Shown here piece by piece: positions 32,495 through 42,629 of a DNA stretch of 64,000 nucleotides. This stretch comes from Trebonia sp036501515. GTDB taxonomy: Bacteria; Actinomycetota; Actinomycetes; Streptosporangiales; Streptosporangiaceae. Location of the stretch: contig DASYAD010000040.1 in the NCBI GenBank assembly GCA_036501515.1, positions 1-64,000 of the forward strand. The letters run 5' to 3'. Below the pieces are notes generated by a model that did no database searches, was not told where the DNA came from, and saw only the letters and a list, made by a program, of their open reading frames with translations. Position numbers and translations under genes: made by a program. How positions within the stretch are numbered: position 1 is the stretch's first letter; the number at the start of each line of letters is the position of its first letter.

Positions 32495-33806
32495 CCTGGT
32501 ACCCCTCGCTTGTGGCGGTCACGTCGATCTCGGTCGCGGCGGGCCGGCCGCAGTGCCTGGCGCACCCGCTGACGTGCACCAGCCGCCCGGGCCAGCGCTC
32601 CGCGAAGCCAGCCGCGTCCGCCTGCACATCCGCCAGCGCGCTGGCACACCCCGGCCGGCCCGCGCACGCGGTGACCCGCAGCCAGCGCGACTGGTCGTCG
32701 GTACCGAAGCCGAGCCGGGCCGCATCGCGCAGCACGGCGTCCGCGTCGGCCAGCCGCGGCAGCACGACGCTGCGCCACGGGGTAACCCGTGCATCCGCGT
32801 CCGCGACCCGCTCCGCGATCCAGGTCAGCTGGGCCGAGGTCAGCCGCCCGAGCGGCGCCAGCAGCACGGCAGAAAAATCATAGTCATCCCGAACGCCAGC
32901 AGCTGACTCCCCGCCCCCACGGTCTCCTCGCAGGCCGACAAGCCCGACGGGCCGCGCCTTTGTCGCGGCGACGCCCGCGATCGGCTCGTCCGCAGCTGGC
33001 TGCCCTTGGCTGGCCTGGCCGGCACCGTCGCGTTCCGTGGCCCGGACGAGCCCGAGTCGGCCAGCCACGGCGGCCCGCACCCGCTCCGCGCCCGCCGGCA
33101 GGTCGGCGATCCGCCAGGCGGCCCTGCCGGACTCCGCCCGCAGGGCTAGGAATACCTCCGCGCAGGCGAGCATCGTGGTGACGACCCCGGAGGCGGGAAC
33201 GACGAGACCGTTCACCACGGCGTCTTCCCCGCGCATGACGGCGACCACATCGGCCTGCGGCACGTCGGCACCAGCCCCGGCGACGTCGCCGTGTCCGTCG
33301 TCGATCGCGAACAGGAACCGGCCGGACAGCTGGGCAAGGTGCGGCCGCGCGCACAGCGCCGCGTCCAGGGCCCGGACCAGACCGGTCAGGTCGTCGCCGC
33401 CGTCCAGGCCGGCCAGCGGCGAGGCGAGTACGTTGCGCACCCGGTCATGGCTCAGCGACGGCAGCAGGCCGGCGGCGGCGAGTTCGGCCGTCAGCGTGCC
33501 CGCGGCGTCAGCCGGCAGCCCGCGCAGCTGCACGTTGCCGCGCGAGGTGAGCTCGACGCGTCCGTCGCCGAGCTCGTCCGCGAGGCGGGCGAGTACCCGC
33601 AGCTGCGGCGCGGCGACCAGCCCGCCCGGCAGCCTGACCCGGGCCAGGAACCCGTCGGCCGCTTCGGCCAGCCGCAGCGCGCCCGGGCAGCGGTCATCCG
33701 CCGGGCGGCTGGCTGACACCGCTCGGCTGACAGGCTCCGCTCGGCTGGCGGGTGCCGCTCGGCTGAGGGGCGCTGAGCGGCCGGCAAAGGGGCTGGTTGG
33801 TGGCAC
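32481..33806 (-). CDS. cobG: Precorrin-3B synthase
   Basis: A 441-aa Fe-S/siroheme-reductase-like monooxygenase that contracts-prepares the ring using O2, diagnostic of the aerobic pathway. Two ferredoxin-like half domains are seen (GGLVAAPQLRVLARLADELG, ELTSRGNVQLRG; RLTSAQLTWIAERVADADARVT), and the [4Fe-4S] ligands are in TACAGRPGCASALAD and VSGCARHCGRPA. The first ~35 residues are a Ser/Arg/Ala repeat (DNA about 33715-33775) not expected in CobG. The start is GTG 33806; TACAAT on the minus strand (33813-33818) ends 6 bp before it, so the message is probably leaderless. Confidence 0.93.
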   Translation of the reverse strand: MPPTSPFAGRSAPLSRAAPASRAEPVSRAVSASRPADDRCPGALRLAEAADGFLARVRLPGGLVAAPQLRVLARLADELGDGRVELTSRGNVQLRGLPADAAGTLTAELAAAGLLPSLSHDRVRNVLASPLAGLDGGDDLTGLVRALDAALCARPHLAQLSGRFLFAIDDGHGDVAGAGADVPQADVVAVMRGEDAVVNGLVVPASGVVTTMLACAEVFLALRAESGRAAWRIADLPAGAERVRAAVAGRLGLVRATERDGAGQASQGQPAADEPIAGVAATKARPVGLVGLRGDRGGGESAAGVRDDYDFSAVLLAPLGRLTSAQLTWIAERVADADARVTPWRSVVLPRLADADAVLRDAARLGFGTDDQSRWLRVTACAGRPGCASALADVQADAAGFAERWPGRLVHVSGCARHCGRPAATEIDVTATSEGYQVAGV

Positions 33807-33812
33807 GCCCGG

Positions 33813-33818
33813 ATTGTA
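33813..33818 (-). promoter_or_regulatory. Candidate -10 for a leaderless cobG-cobH-cobIJ transcript
   Basis: TACAAT on the minus strand ends 6 bp before the cobG GTG, which lacks a Shine-Dalgarno sequence. The spacing places the transcription start at or next to the first codon. No good -35 hexamer and no riboswitch lie upstream. Confidence 0.45.
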
Positions 33819-33868
33819 TGTCAGCGTCCGGCTTAGCGCCGGTGCGGGGGTGAGCGGGGACTGGCCGG

Positions 33869-35242
33869 CTACGGGAGCCCGGGTGAGTCCCGGAAGCCGG
33901 CTGACTCAGTCACCGGAGCGACCGGTGCCGTCTGGCCGGGTTTCCGGGGCCCGAGCGCGCCGGCCGCCGCGAAGGCCGCGACGAACAGGGCGGCGATCAC
34001 CCACAGGGAGCTCAGCAGCCCCGCCGACTGGGCCAGGGCGCCGATCGCGGGCGGGCCCGCCAGGTTGGCGAAGTAGCCGATGGACGCGACGACGCTGATC
34101 CGCGCGGCCGGGTCAGGGCCGCTCTCCGCGGCGGCGGACATGCCGAGGGGGAAACCCATGGAGACGCCGACCGCCCACAGCACCACGCCGAGCAGGACGG
34201 CCCAGCGGTTCCCCGCCAGGATGAACAGCATGATGCCGACGATGCCGAGGGCGGTGGTGAGGCGGATGGTTCGGACGCGGCCGAGGCGGTCGACGACCGG
34301 GCCCGCGAAGATCCGGGTGAGTCCTTCGGAGAGCGCGAACGCGGTGAAGAACAGCGCGGCGACCGCCGCGGTCTGCCCGTGGTTGCCGCGCACCGCCAGC
34401 GTGAGCCAGCTGTTGGCCGAGCCCTCGCCGAGCTCGACGCCGAGCATGACGAGCCCGATGAGCAGCAGCCGCCAGTCGGCCCAGCCGCGCAGCCACTGAC
34501 GGAGCTGTGCTCGCCGCTGCTCGCGTCGCCGTTCCCGCTCCGACTCGTCCGGCTCAGACCCGTCCCGTCCGGACTGGTCCTGCTTGGATGCGTCCTGCTC
34601 GGACTGGGCTTGCCCTGGTTGCCCCGCTGGGTTGAGCCCGCGCCCTGGTATCCCCGGGGCCAGCACGAAGGCGGCCGCCGCGACCACGAGCGCCTCGCCG
34701 ATGAGCTGCGCCGCCGGGGTGACGTCGAGGGCGGCGCAGGCCGCGCCGACGCCGGACCCGACGGCGGCCCCGATCGACCAGGCGGCGTGCATCATCGGCA
34801 TGAGGGTGCGCCCCGCGGTCCGCTCGACGCCGGAGCCCTCGACGTTGATCAGCACGTCGAGCATGCCGATGCCCGTCCCTGTGACCACGAAGGCGACCGC
34901 CAGCAGCGGCAGCGACCGCAGGATGAGCGCCAGGCCCATCACGGTCATCGACGCGGTAATGAGCAGCAGCGCTCCGGCGACCGCCCGGCGGCCGCCGAGC
35001 CGCTGCCGCACCGGACCCGCGGCGAGCAGTCCGAAGATGGCACCGACGGTCACCCCCGCCAGCAGCAGCCCGATGGTGGCGGTGCCCACGTTCAGGTCAG
35101 TCTTGATGGCCGGCAGCCGCGGGCCCCAGGCCGAGATCGTGATCCCGCCGAGTCCGAACGCGGCCGTGACCGACCAGCGCCAGCGAGCCAGCCCGGATCC
35201 GGCCGGCGGGACACTGTCTGGCGGGACATTGGCGCTCGCCAT
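33869..35242 (-). CDS. MFS transporter
   Basis: A 457-aa major facilitator with twelve helices in two sets of six. WRWSVTAAFGLGGITISAWGPRLPAIKTDL and GVTVGAIFGLLAAGPVRQRLGGRRAV (loop 2-3 motif) mark the N-terminal half; ALSEGLTRIFAGPVVDRLGRVRTIRL is the matching motif of the C-terminal half. The central cytoplasmic loop (~200-250) is rich in Gln/Asp/Ser/Glu/Arg. The fold resembles sugar or drug exporters of the FucP/YbjJ group. ATG 35242 follows GGAGGTACCAGG. It lies downstream of a TetR gene on the same strand and has a 12-bp direct repeat at its start, so TetR probably controls it. Confidence 0.87.
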   Translation of the reverse strand: MASANVPPDSVPPAGSGLARWRWSVTAAFGLGGITISAWGPRLPAIKTDLNVGTATIGLLLAGVTVGAIFGLLAAGPVRQRLGGRRAVAGALLLITASMTVMGLALILRSLPLLAVAFVVTGTGIGMLDVLINVEGSGVERTAGRTLMPMMHAAWSIGAAVGSGVGAACAALDVTPAAQLIGEALVVAAAAFVLAPGIPGRGLNPAGQPGQAQSEQDASKQDQSGRDGSEPDESERERRREQRRAQLRQWLRGWADWRLLLIGLVMLGVELGEGSANSWLTLAVRGNHGQTAAVAALFFTAFALSEGLTRIFAGPVVDRLGRVRTIRLTTALGIVGIMLFILAGNRWAVLLGVVLWAVGVSMGFPLGMSAAAESGPDPAARISVVASIGYFANLAGPPAIGALAQSAGLLSSLWVIAALFVAAFAAAGALGPRKPGQTAPVAPVTESAGFRDSPGLP

Positions 35243-35253
35243 CCTGGTACCTC

Positions 35254-35286
35254 CGCTCCAAAACCGTCTAGATGCGCTGCAAAACC
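35254..35286 (-). promoter_or_regulatory. 12-bp direct repeat with 21-bp spacing upstream of the MFS gene
   Basis: CGCTCCAAAACC (35254-35265) and CGCTGCAAAACC (35275-35286) match at 11 of 12 bases and are 21 bp apart, two helical turns, so both face the same side of the DNA. On the minus strand they read GGTTTTGSAGCG just upstream of, and touching, the ribosome site. A tandem operator is the likely role. Confidence 0.55.
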
Positions 35287-35362
35287 TTCCAGTGGAAAGT
35301 ATCACCCGGACGCCAACGGGGGAATCCCGTGCCGAAGGGGCCGAGGGGCTAGGGGAGTACAG

Positions 35363-36016
35363 CTAGCACGCTGCCTGCGGCCCGCTGTCTCGCGGCAGCA
35401 GCCGGTCAAGAATCGCCAGTGAGCGGCTTACGTCGACCGCCTCGGGGTCGAGCAGCCACTGGATCTGCAGGCCGTCGGAGGCGGCGATCACCAGCGCGGC
35501 CGCGTCCGCCGGGTCGATGCCCGCGGCGACCCCGCCTTCCCGCTGCGCTGACTCGATGCGCGTGGCGAGCTCCTGGCGCAGGGACCGGAACCGGCCACGT
35601 ACGAACTCCCTGGTCACCGCGTGCTGCTCCTGCAGCGCGTCCGTGGTCAGGGTCGCGTACAGCTCGACCAGGCCGGGAATCGAGCGGTTGCGCTCGGCCG
35701 CGCCGACGATCAGCCCGACCGCGGACTCGTCGCTGGGGGAGTGGTCCCCGACGGGCATGTCCCGCTCGGCCCGCGCCTCGTGCGTACGGTACGCCTCGAC
35801 GAGCAGCTCGTCGCGGGATGAGAAGTAATGACGCAGCGCGGTGTGCGACACCCCGATCGCTTCACCCACCGTCCGCAGCGAGGCCCGGTCCACGCCCCGC
35901 TGTGCCAGCAGGTCGATCACGCTGTCCAGGATCTGCTGCCTGCGCCGCACCCCTTTCGGGTACGGCCGGCGCGCGGGCCTGCCGTCGTCCGGCTCCTGGG
36001 TCGCCACGTCCGTCAC
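35363..36016 (-). CDS. TetR family transcriptional regulator
   Basis: A 217-aa regulator. The N-terminal DNA-binding domain (about residues 22-75) reads RRRQQILDSVIDLLAQRGVDRASLRTVGEAIGVSHTALRHYFSSRDELL, a standard TetR helix-turn-helix. The C-terminal ligand domain (80-210) resembles actinobacterial BetI/KstR-like regulators. The start is GTG 36016 with AAAGGGGG upstream. It precedes the MFS gene on the same strand, 120 bp apart, and an array of five 16-17-bp repeats lies 10 bp upstream of its start codon. Confidence 0.9.
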   Translation of the reverse strand: MTDVATQEPDDGRPARRPYPKGVRRRQQILDSVIDLLAQRGVDRASLRTVGEAIGVSHTALRHYFSSRDELLVEAYRTHEARAERDMPVGDHSPSDESAVGLIVGAAERNRSIPGLVELYATLTTDALQEQHAVTREFVRGRFRSLRQELATRIESAQREGGVAAGIDPADAAALVIAASDGLQIQWLLDPEAVDVSRSLAILDRLLPRDSGPQAAC

Positions 36017-36025
36017 CCCCTTTCA

Positions 36026-36109
36026 AGAGCACGGCCATCGTAAGAGCACGGCCGTCGTTAGGCACGGCCGTCGTTAGGGCACGGCCGTCGTCAGGGCACA
36101 GCCATCGTA
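36026..36109. repeat. Five tandem 16-17-bp repeats upstream of tetR and cobN riboswitch
   Basis: Units 36026-36042, 36043-36059, 36060-36075, 36076-36092 and 36093-36109 follow the consensus AGGGCACGGCCGTCGTT. Each contains ACGGCCGT or a one-base variant, an 8-bp palindrome. The array occupies the whole space between the tetR ribosome site and the cobN leader, so it may hold operator sites or spacers of the divergent promoters. Confidence 0.8.
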
Positions 36110-36170
36110 GGAGGCCGGCTGGCCCGCCCGGGTTGACGGGCTTCGATATGCGCGGATACCGTCCAGAGTG

Positions 36171-36268
36171 CGTGACGGCGCCAGGGAAGCTGGTGGGAGT
36201 CCAGCACGGTCGCGCCACTGTGAGCCAGCCGCGAGCCGGCTGGCGAAGTCAGGTACCAAGCCGTCACG
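36171..36268 (+). promoter_or_regulatory. Cobalamin riboswitch 2 (compact), controlling cobN
   Basis: The P1 stem CGTGACGGC (36171-36179) pairs perfectly with GCCGTCACG (36260-36268). Inside are CAGGGAAGCTGGTGGGAGTC, then CGGTCGCGCCACTGTGA (the conserved core), one hairpin GCCAGCC/GGCTGGC and the B12 box GAAGTCAGGTACC. The core and B12 box are separated by only ~21 nt, so the large peripheral domain of riboswitch 1 is absent, as in the compact class II aptamers. The cobN ribosome site AAGGAGG (36301-36307) follows 33 nt later; no T-run is present, so translational control is likely. Confidence 0.92.
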
Positions 36269-36316
36269 ATCCCCCGGTCAAGTAGGGACGCAGGATCCCG
36301 AAGGAGGCACCGCACC

Positions 36317-39300
36317 GTGATCGTTCTGCTGTCCACCTCGGACACCGACCTGCTGTCGGCCCGCGCCAGCGGCGCGGGCTACCGGCTCGGCAACCCGGCC
36401 AGGCTCGGCGCCGAAGACGTGCCCGCGCTGCTGGCCGGCGCGGCCGGCGTTGTCGTACGGATCCTCGGGGGGCGGCGGGCCTGGGAAGACGGGCTCGACG
36501 CGGTGCTCGCGTCCGGCGTGCCCGCCGTCGTGCTCGGCGGCGAGCAGGTGCCCGATGCCGAGCTCATGGAACTGTCGACGGTCGCGACCGGGACCGTCGC
36601 CGAGGCGCACGCCTACCTGGCGCACGGCGGACCTGAGAACCTGCGGCAGCTCGCCCGGTTCCTGTCCGACGCGATCGAGCTGACAGGCGAGGGCTTCGAC
36701 CCGCCGGCCCCGATGCCCACCTGGGGGATCCTCAGCAGGCCAGAGGCTGGCAGTGCAGACGCACCGGAAAGCACGCCCGCACCGGAAAGCACGCCGGCAC
36801 CGGAAAGCACGCCCGCCTCTCAAAGCACGCCACGGCCGGTCATCGGCATCCTGTACTACCGCGCCCATCATGTCGCGGGCAACACCGGCTTCGTGCACGC
36901 GCTGGCAGACGCGGTGCAGGCGGCGGGCGGGCAGCCGCTCCCGGTGTTCTGCTCGTCGCTGCGCACGGCCGAGCCTGGCCTGATCGACACGCTGCGCGCG
37001 GCGGACGCGATCGTGGTGACCGTCCTCGCTTCGGGCGGGCTGGTGCCGGCCGCGGCCGGGGCGGGCGGCGCCGACGAGGAGTGGGACATCGGCGCGCTGG
37101 CCGGCCTGGACGTGCCGGTTCTGCAGGGCCTGTGCCTGACCTCCTCCCGTGCCCAGTGGGCGGCCAGCGACGAGGGGCTGACCCCGCTTGACGCGGCCAC
37201 CCAGATCGCGATCCCCGAGTTTGACGGGCGCCTCATCACGGTGCCGTTCTCGTTCAAGGAGACCGGCCCTGACGGTCTCACCAGCTACGTGCCCGACCCC
37301 GAGCGCACCGCGCGGGTCGCGGGCATCGCCGTGAAGCACGCGATGCTGCGGCACGTGCCGCCGGGGGAGCGGCGGGTCGCCCTAATGCTTTCTGCCTATC
37401 CGACCAAGCACGCGCGGATTGGCAACGCGGTCGGCCTGGACACCCCGGCGTCCGTGATCGCCCTGCTCACGGCGCTGCGGGACGCGGGCTACGACATCGG
37501 CGGCGACCAACTGCCCGGGGTCGCGGCGGGTGACGGTGACGCGCTCATTCACGCGATCATCGCGGCCGGCGGCCAGGACGAGGACTGGCTGACGCAGGAG
37601 CAGGTCGGCAGCAGCCAGGTACGGATCGGCGCGGCGGGCTACCGCGCGTGGTTCGCGAGCCTCGACGAGAACCTCCGGCGCGCGGTCACCGGGCACTGGG
37701 GCGAGCCGCCTGGCGAGCTGTTCACCGACCGCAGCCGTGACCCGGACGGTGAGATCGTGCTGGCCGCGCTGCGCGCGGGCAACGTCGTGGTGCTCGTGCA
37801 GCCGCCGCGCGGGTTCGGGGCCAACCCGGTCGCCATCTACCACGACCCCGACCTGCCGCCGAGCCACCACTACCTGGCGGCCTACCACTGGCTGCGGGAG
37901 GACTTCGGCGCGCACGCGGTGGTGCACGTGGGAAAGCACGGCAACCTGGAGTGGCTGCCTGGCAAGACCGCCGGGATGTCCGCCGCCTGCGGCGCCGACG
38001 CGGCGATCGGCGACATCCCGCTGGTCTACCCGTTCCTGGTGAACGACCCGGGCGAGGGCACCCAGGCCAAGCGGCGGGCGCACGCCACGCTGATCGGCCA
38101 CCTGGTGCCGCCGATGGCGCGGGCCGAGAGCTACGGCGATATCGCCCGGCTTGAGCAGCTGATGGACGAGCACGCGCAGATCGCGGCGCTCGACCCGGCC
38201 AAGCTGCCCGCCGTCAGGGCGCAGATCTGGACGCTGATCCAGGCGGCCAAGCTCGACCACGACCTCGGTCTTGACGGGCGTCCGCACGACGCCGAGTTCG
38301 ACGATTTCCTGCTGCACGTCGACGGCTGGCTCTGCCAGATCAAGGACGCTCAGATCCGCGACGGCCTGCACGTGCTCGGACGCGCGCCGGCGGGCGCCGA
38401 GCGGGTGAACCTGGTGCTCGCGATCCTGCGCGCCCGGCAGATGTGGGGCGGCCAGGCGCAGGCGCTGCCCGGGCTGCGCGAAGCGCTCGGCTACGCCGAG
38501 GCGTCCGGTCACCGTAAGTCGGCCGACGCGGTCGAAGCCAGGGCCAGGGCGCTCGTACAGGCCATGGAAGACGCCGGCTGGGACCCCGCCGCGGTACCGG
38601 GCGTCGTCGCGGGCACGCTCGGTGCAGGTGAGAGCGGAGGCCCGGATGGCGGCGTCCAGGGCACCGGTGCCGCTGGTGCCGGCGCGGACGTCACTGACCT
38701 GGACAGCAGTGACCTGGACCGTAGTGACGTGGACCGCACTGACCTGGACGTCACTGACCTGGACCGCAGTGACCTGGACCGCAGTGACCTGGACGTCACT
38801 GACGTGGACCGCAGTGACCTGGACCGTAGTGACGTGGACCGTACTGACCCGCGGGCGGTGGCCGCCGTGCTGACGTTCGCCGCCACCGAAGTCGTGCCGC
38901 GGCTGGCCGGCACCGCCGACGAGCTCACCAGGACGCTGCACGCGCTCGGCGGCGGGTTCGTACCCGCGGGGCCGAGCGGCTCGCCGCTGCGCGGGCTGGT
39001 GAACGTGCTGCCGACCGGCCGTAACTTCTACTCGGTCGACCCGCGCGCGGTTCCCTCCCGGCTGGCCTGGGAGACCGGCCAGGCAATGGCCGACTCGCTG
39101 CTCGCGCGGTACCTGGCCGAGACGGGCACGTACCCGGAGTCGGTGGGCCTGTCGGTCTGGGGGACCGCGGCCATGCGCACTTCGGGCGACGACGTCTCCG
39201 AGGTGCTGGCCCTGCTCGGCGTGCGGCCGGTATGGGACGAGGCGTCCCGGCGGGTCAGCGGGCTCGACCCGGTGCCGCTCGCCGAGCTAGACCGCCCGCG

Positions 39301-40198
39301 CGTCGATGTCACGGTGCGCATCAGCGGTTTCTTCCGCGACGCGTTCCCGCACGTGGTCACGATGCTGGACGACGCGGTCCGGCTGGTCGCCGGGCTCGAC
39401 GAGCCCGACGAGCAGAACTACGTCCGCGCGCACGCGCGGGCGGACCTGGCCGCGCACGGCGACGAGCGCCGGGCGACCACCCGGATCTTCGGCTCCAAGC
39501 CGGGCGCGTACGGGGCCGGGCTGCTGCCGCTGATCGACGCGCGGAACTGGCGCGACGACGCCGACCTGGCCGAGGTCTACGCGGCCTGGGGCGGCTTCGC
39601 CTACGGCCGCGACCTCGACGGCCGTGAGGCGCGGGCGGACATGGAGACCTCGTACCGGCGGATCGCGGTGGCCGCGCACAACACCGACACGCTCGAGCAC
39701 GACATCGCCGACTCCGACGACTACTTCCAGTACCACGGCGGCATGATCGCGACCGTCCGCGCGCTGACCGGGCGGGCGCCGCGGGCTTACATCGGCGACT
39801 CCACCCGGCCGGATACCGTGCGCACGCGGTCGCTGGCCGAGGAGACCGCACGCGTGTTCCGCGCCCGGGTGGTCAACCCGCGCTGGATCGACGCGATGAA
39901 GCGTCACGGCTACAAGGGCGCGTTCGAGCTCGCCGCCACGGTGGACTACCTGTTCGGCTATGACGCGACCGCGGGCGTGGTCGAGGACTGGATGTACGAC
40001 AAGCTCACCCAGGCCTACGTCCTCGACCAGGGGATGCGCGAGTTCTTCGGCCAGTCCAACCCGTGGGCGCTGCACGGTATCGCCGAACGGCTCCTCGAAG
40101 CGGCCGAACGCAAGCTCTGGAACAACCCCGACCCGGAGACCCTGGCCGCGCTCCGCCAGGCCTACCTGGAGACTGAGGGCGATCTCGAGGACCGCTAG
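36317..40198 (+). CDS. cobN: Cobaltochelatase large subunit
   Basis: A 1293-aa protein of the CobN/BchH family, which binds hydrogenobyrinate a,c-diamide and inserts cobalt with the help of AAA+ subunits. PPRGFGANPVAIYHDPDLPPSHHYLA, VVHVGKHGNLEWLPGKTAG, GTQAKRRAHATLIGHLVPPM and the C-terminal FQYHGGMIATVRALTG and MKRHGYKGAFELAATVDYLFGYDA are its hallmarks. Two in-frame minisatellites lie in non-conserved places: four 18-bp units (36761-36832, APESTP) and ten 15-bp units (38690-38839, acidic DLDRS-type). GTG 36317 follows AAGGAGG and riboswitch 2. A 45-bp duplication covers the stop codon. Confidence 0.96.
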   Translation: MIVLLSTSDTDLLSARASGAGYRLGNPARLGAEDVPALLAGAAGVVVRILGGRRAWEDGLDAVLASGVPAVVLGGEQVPDAELMELSTVATGTVAEAHAYLAHGGPENLRQLARFLSDAIELTGEGFDPPAPMPTWGILSRPEAGSADAPESTPAPESTPAPESTPASQSTPRPVIGILYYRAHHVAGNTGFVHALADAVQAAGGQPLPVFCSSLRTAEPGLIDTLRAADAIVVTVLASGGLVPAAAGAGGADEEWDIGALAGLDVPVLQGLCLTSSRAQWAASDEGLTPLDAATQIAIPEFDGRLITVPFSFKETGPDGLTSYVPDPERTARVAGIAVKHAMLRHVPPGERRVALMLSAYPTKHARIGNAVGLDTPASVIALLTALRDAGYDIGGDQLPGVAAGDGDALIHAIIAAGGQDEDWLTQEQVGSSQVRIGAAGYRAWFASLDENLRRAVTGHWGEPPGELFTDRSRDPDGEIVLAALRAGNVVVLVQPPRGFGANPVAIYHDPDLPPSHHYLAAYHWLREDFGAHAVVHVGKHGNLEWLPGKTAGMSAACGADAAIGDIPLVYPFLVNDPGEGTQAKRRAHATLIGHLVPPMARAESYGDIARLEQLMDEHAQIAALDPAKLPAVRAQIWTLIQAAKLDHDLGLDGRPHDAEFDDFLLHVDGWLCQIKDAQIRDGLHVLGRAPAGAERVNLVLAILRARQMWGGQAQALPGLREALGYAEASGHRKSADAVEARARALVQAMEDAGWDPAAVPGVVAGTLGAGESGGPDGGVQGTGAAGAGADVTDLDSSDLDRSDVDRTDLDVTDLDRSDLDRSDLDVTDVDRSDLDRSDVDRTDPRAVAAVLTFAATEVVPRLAGTADELTRTLHALGGGFVPAGPSGSPLRGLVNVLPTGRNFYSVDPRAVPSRLAWETGQAMADSLLARYLAETGTYPESVGLSVWGTAAMRTSGDDVSEVLALLGVRPVWDEASRRVSGLDPVPLAELDRPRVDVTVRISGFFRDAFPHVVTMLDDAVRLVAGLDEPDEQNYVRAHARADLAAHGDERRATTRIFGSKPGAYGAGLLPLIDARNWRDDADLAEVYAAWGGFAYGRDLDGREARADMETSYRRIAVAAHNTDTLEHDIADSDDYFQYHGGMIATVRALTGRAPRAYIGDSTRPDTVRTRSLAEETARVFRARVVNPRWIDAMKRHGYKGAFELAATVDYLFGYDATAGVVEDWMYDKLTQAYVLDQGMREFFGQSNPWALHGIAERLLEAAERKLWNNPDPETLAALRQAYLETEGDLEDR
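36761..36832 (+). repeat. In-frame 18-bp minisatellite in cobN (4 units)
   Basis: GCACCGGAAAGCACGCCC is repeated at 36761, 36779 and 36797, with a degenerate fourth unit at 36815. It encodes APESTP and lies between two conserved CobN blocks. Confidence 0.85.
38690..38839 (+). repeat. In-frame 15-bp minisatellite in cobN (10 units)
   Basis: Ten units of the form CGCAGTGACCTGGAC or GTCACTGACCTGGAC follow without interruption, with a partial eleventh. They encode alternating Asp with Leu, Val, Ser, Thr and Arg, a strongly acidic, probably extended insert of about 52 residues before the conserved AVLTFAATEVVPRL block. Confidence 0.9.
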
Positions 40199-40283
40199 GT
40201 CAGCTGGCGGTGCGGAGAACGTGGCGATCTCGAGGACCGCTGGGTCAGCTGCGGCGCGGAGAACGAGGGCGACCTCGACGACG
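40177..40283 (+). repeat. 45-bp tandem duplication covering the cobN stop codon
   Basis: The block at 40177-40221, which contains the last codons of cobN and its TAG, is repeated at 40222-40265 (TAG changed to TGG) and partly at 40266-40283. Matches are long (GGCGATCTCGAGGACCGCT in both). The copies after the stop are not translated in frame with a start. Confidence 0.8.
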
Positions 40284-40285
40284 CA

Positions 40286-40392
40286 AGTTCTCCTGCGCTG
40301 CGCTAGTTCTCCTGCGCTGCGCTAGTTCTCGTGCGCTGCGCTAGTTCTCCTGCGCTGGCCTAGTTCCCCCGGGGGGCCTTACTTCCCGTGCC

Positions 40393-40413
<21 letters not shown>
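40286..40413. repeat. 19-bp tandem repeats between cobN and the P-type ATPase
   Basis: AGTTCTCCTGCGCTGCGCT starts at 40286 and 40305 (identical), 40324 (one change) and 40343; increasingly degenerate units follow at 40362, 40381 and 40395. The array runs into the 3' end of the convergent ATPase gene (stop at 40393) and fills most of the gap between the two stop codons. Confidence 0.8.
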
Positions 40414-42456
<2,043 letters not shown>

Positions 42457-42474
42457 GGTGCCCTTCTCTAGGTA

Positions 42475-42572
42475 GCGAGCAGCAAGTCCCTCGGTGGTGA
42501 GCAGCAACTCTCAGTGGTGAGCAGCAACTCTCTCGGATGAGCAGCGCGTCTCTGCGTGGGAGCAGCAACCCA
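42475..42572 (-). repeat. Degenerate ~20-bp tandem repeats in the ATPase leader
   Basis: Five units containing GAGCAGCAACTCTC or close variants are spaced 19-22 bp apart between the ATPase start and the ArsR-type operator. They must be part of the ATPase leader if transcription starts at the operator. Confidence 0.65.
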
Positions 42573-42584
42573 AGACTACAGGAT

Positions 42585-42606
42585 CATATGAAGAAGTGTT
42601 CATGTG
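42585..42606. promoter_or_regulatory. ArsR/SmtB-type operator between the ATPase and nmtR
   Basis: CATATGAAGAAGTGTTCATGTG has half-sites CATATGAA and TTCATGTG (7 of 8 symmetric) separated by 6 bp. ATATGAA-N6-TTCAT is the form of SmtB/NmtR operators. It lies 24 bp upstream of the nmtR start and within the divergent promoter region of the ATPase, so one site could repress both genes. Confidence 0.75.
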
Positions 42607-42629
42607 TGCATCGCTGCTATCCTGCGGGT

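Noticed and set aside
36026..36109. CRISPR or iteron origin at the 16-17-bp repeats
   Set aside because: No spacers, no replication gene nearby; the palindromic content fits operators better.
38622..38873. Thr/Trp-rich 83-codon frame over the cobN minisatellite
   Set aside because: A by-product of the 15-bp repeat, which keeps every frame open.
42537..42629. N-terminal extension of NmtR
   Set aside because: It would cover the operator; the NmtR-type N-terminus MGH begins at 42630.
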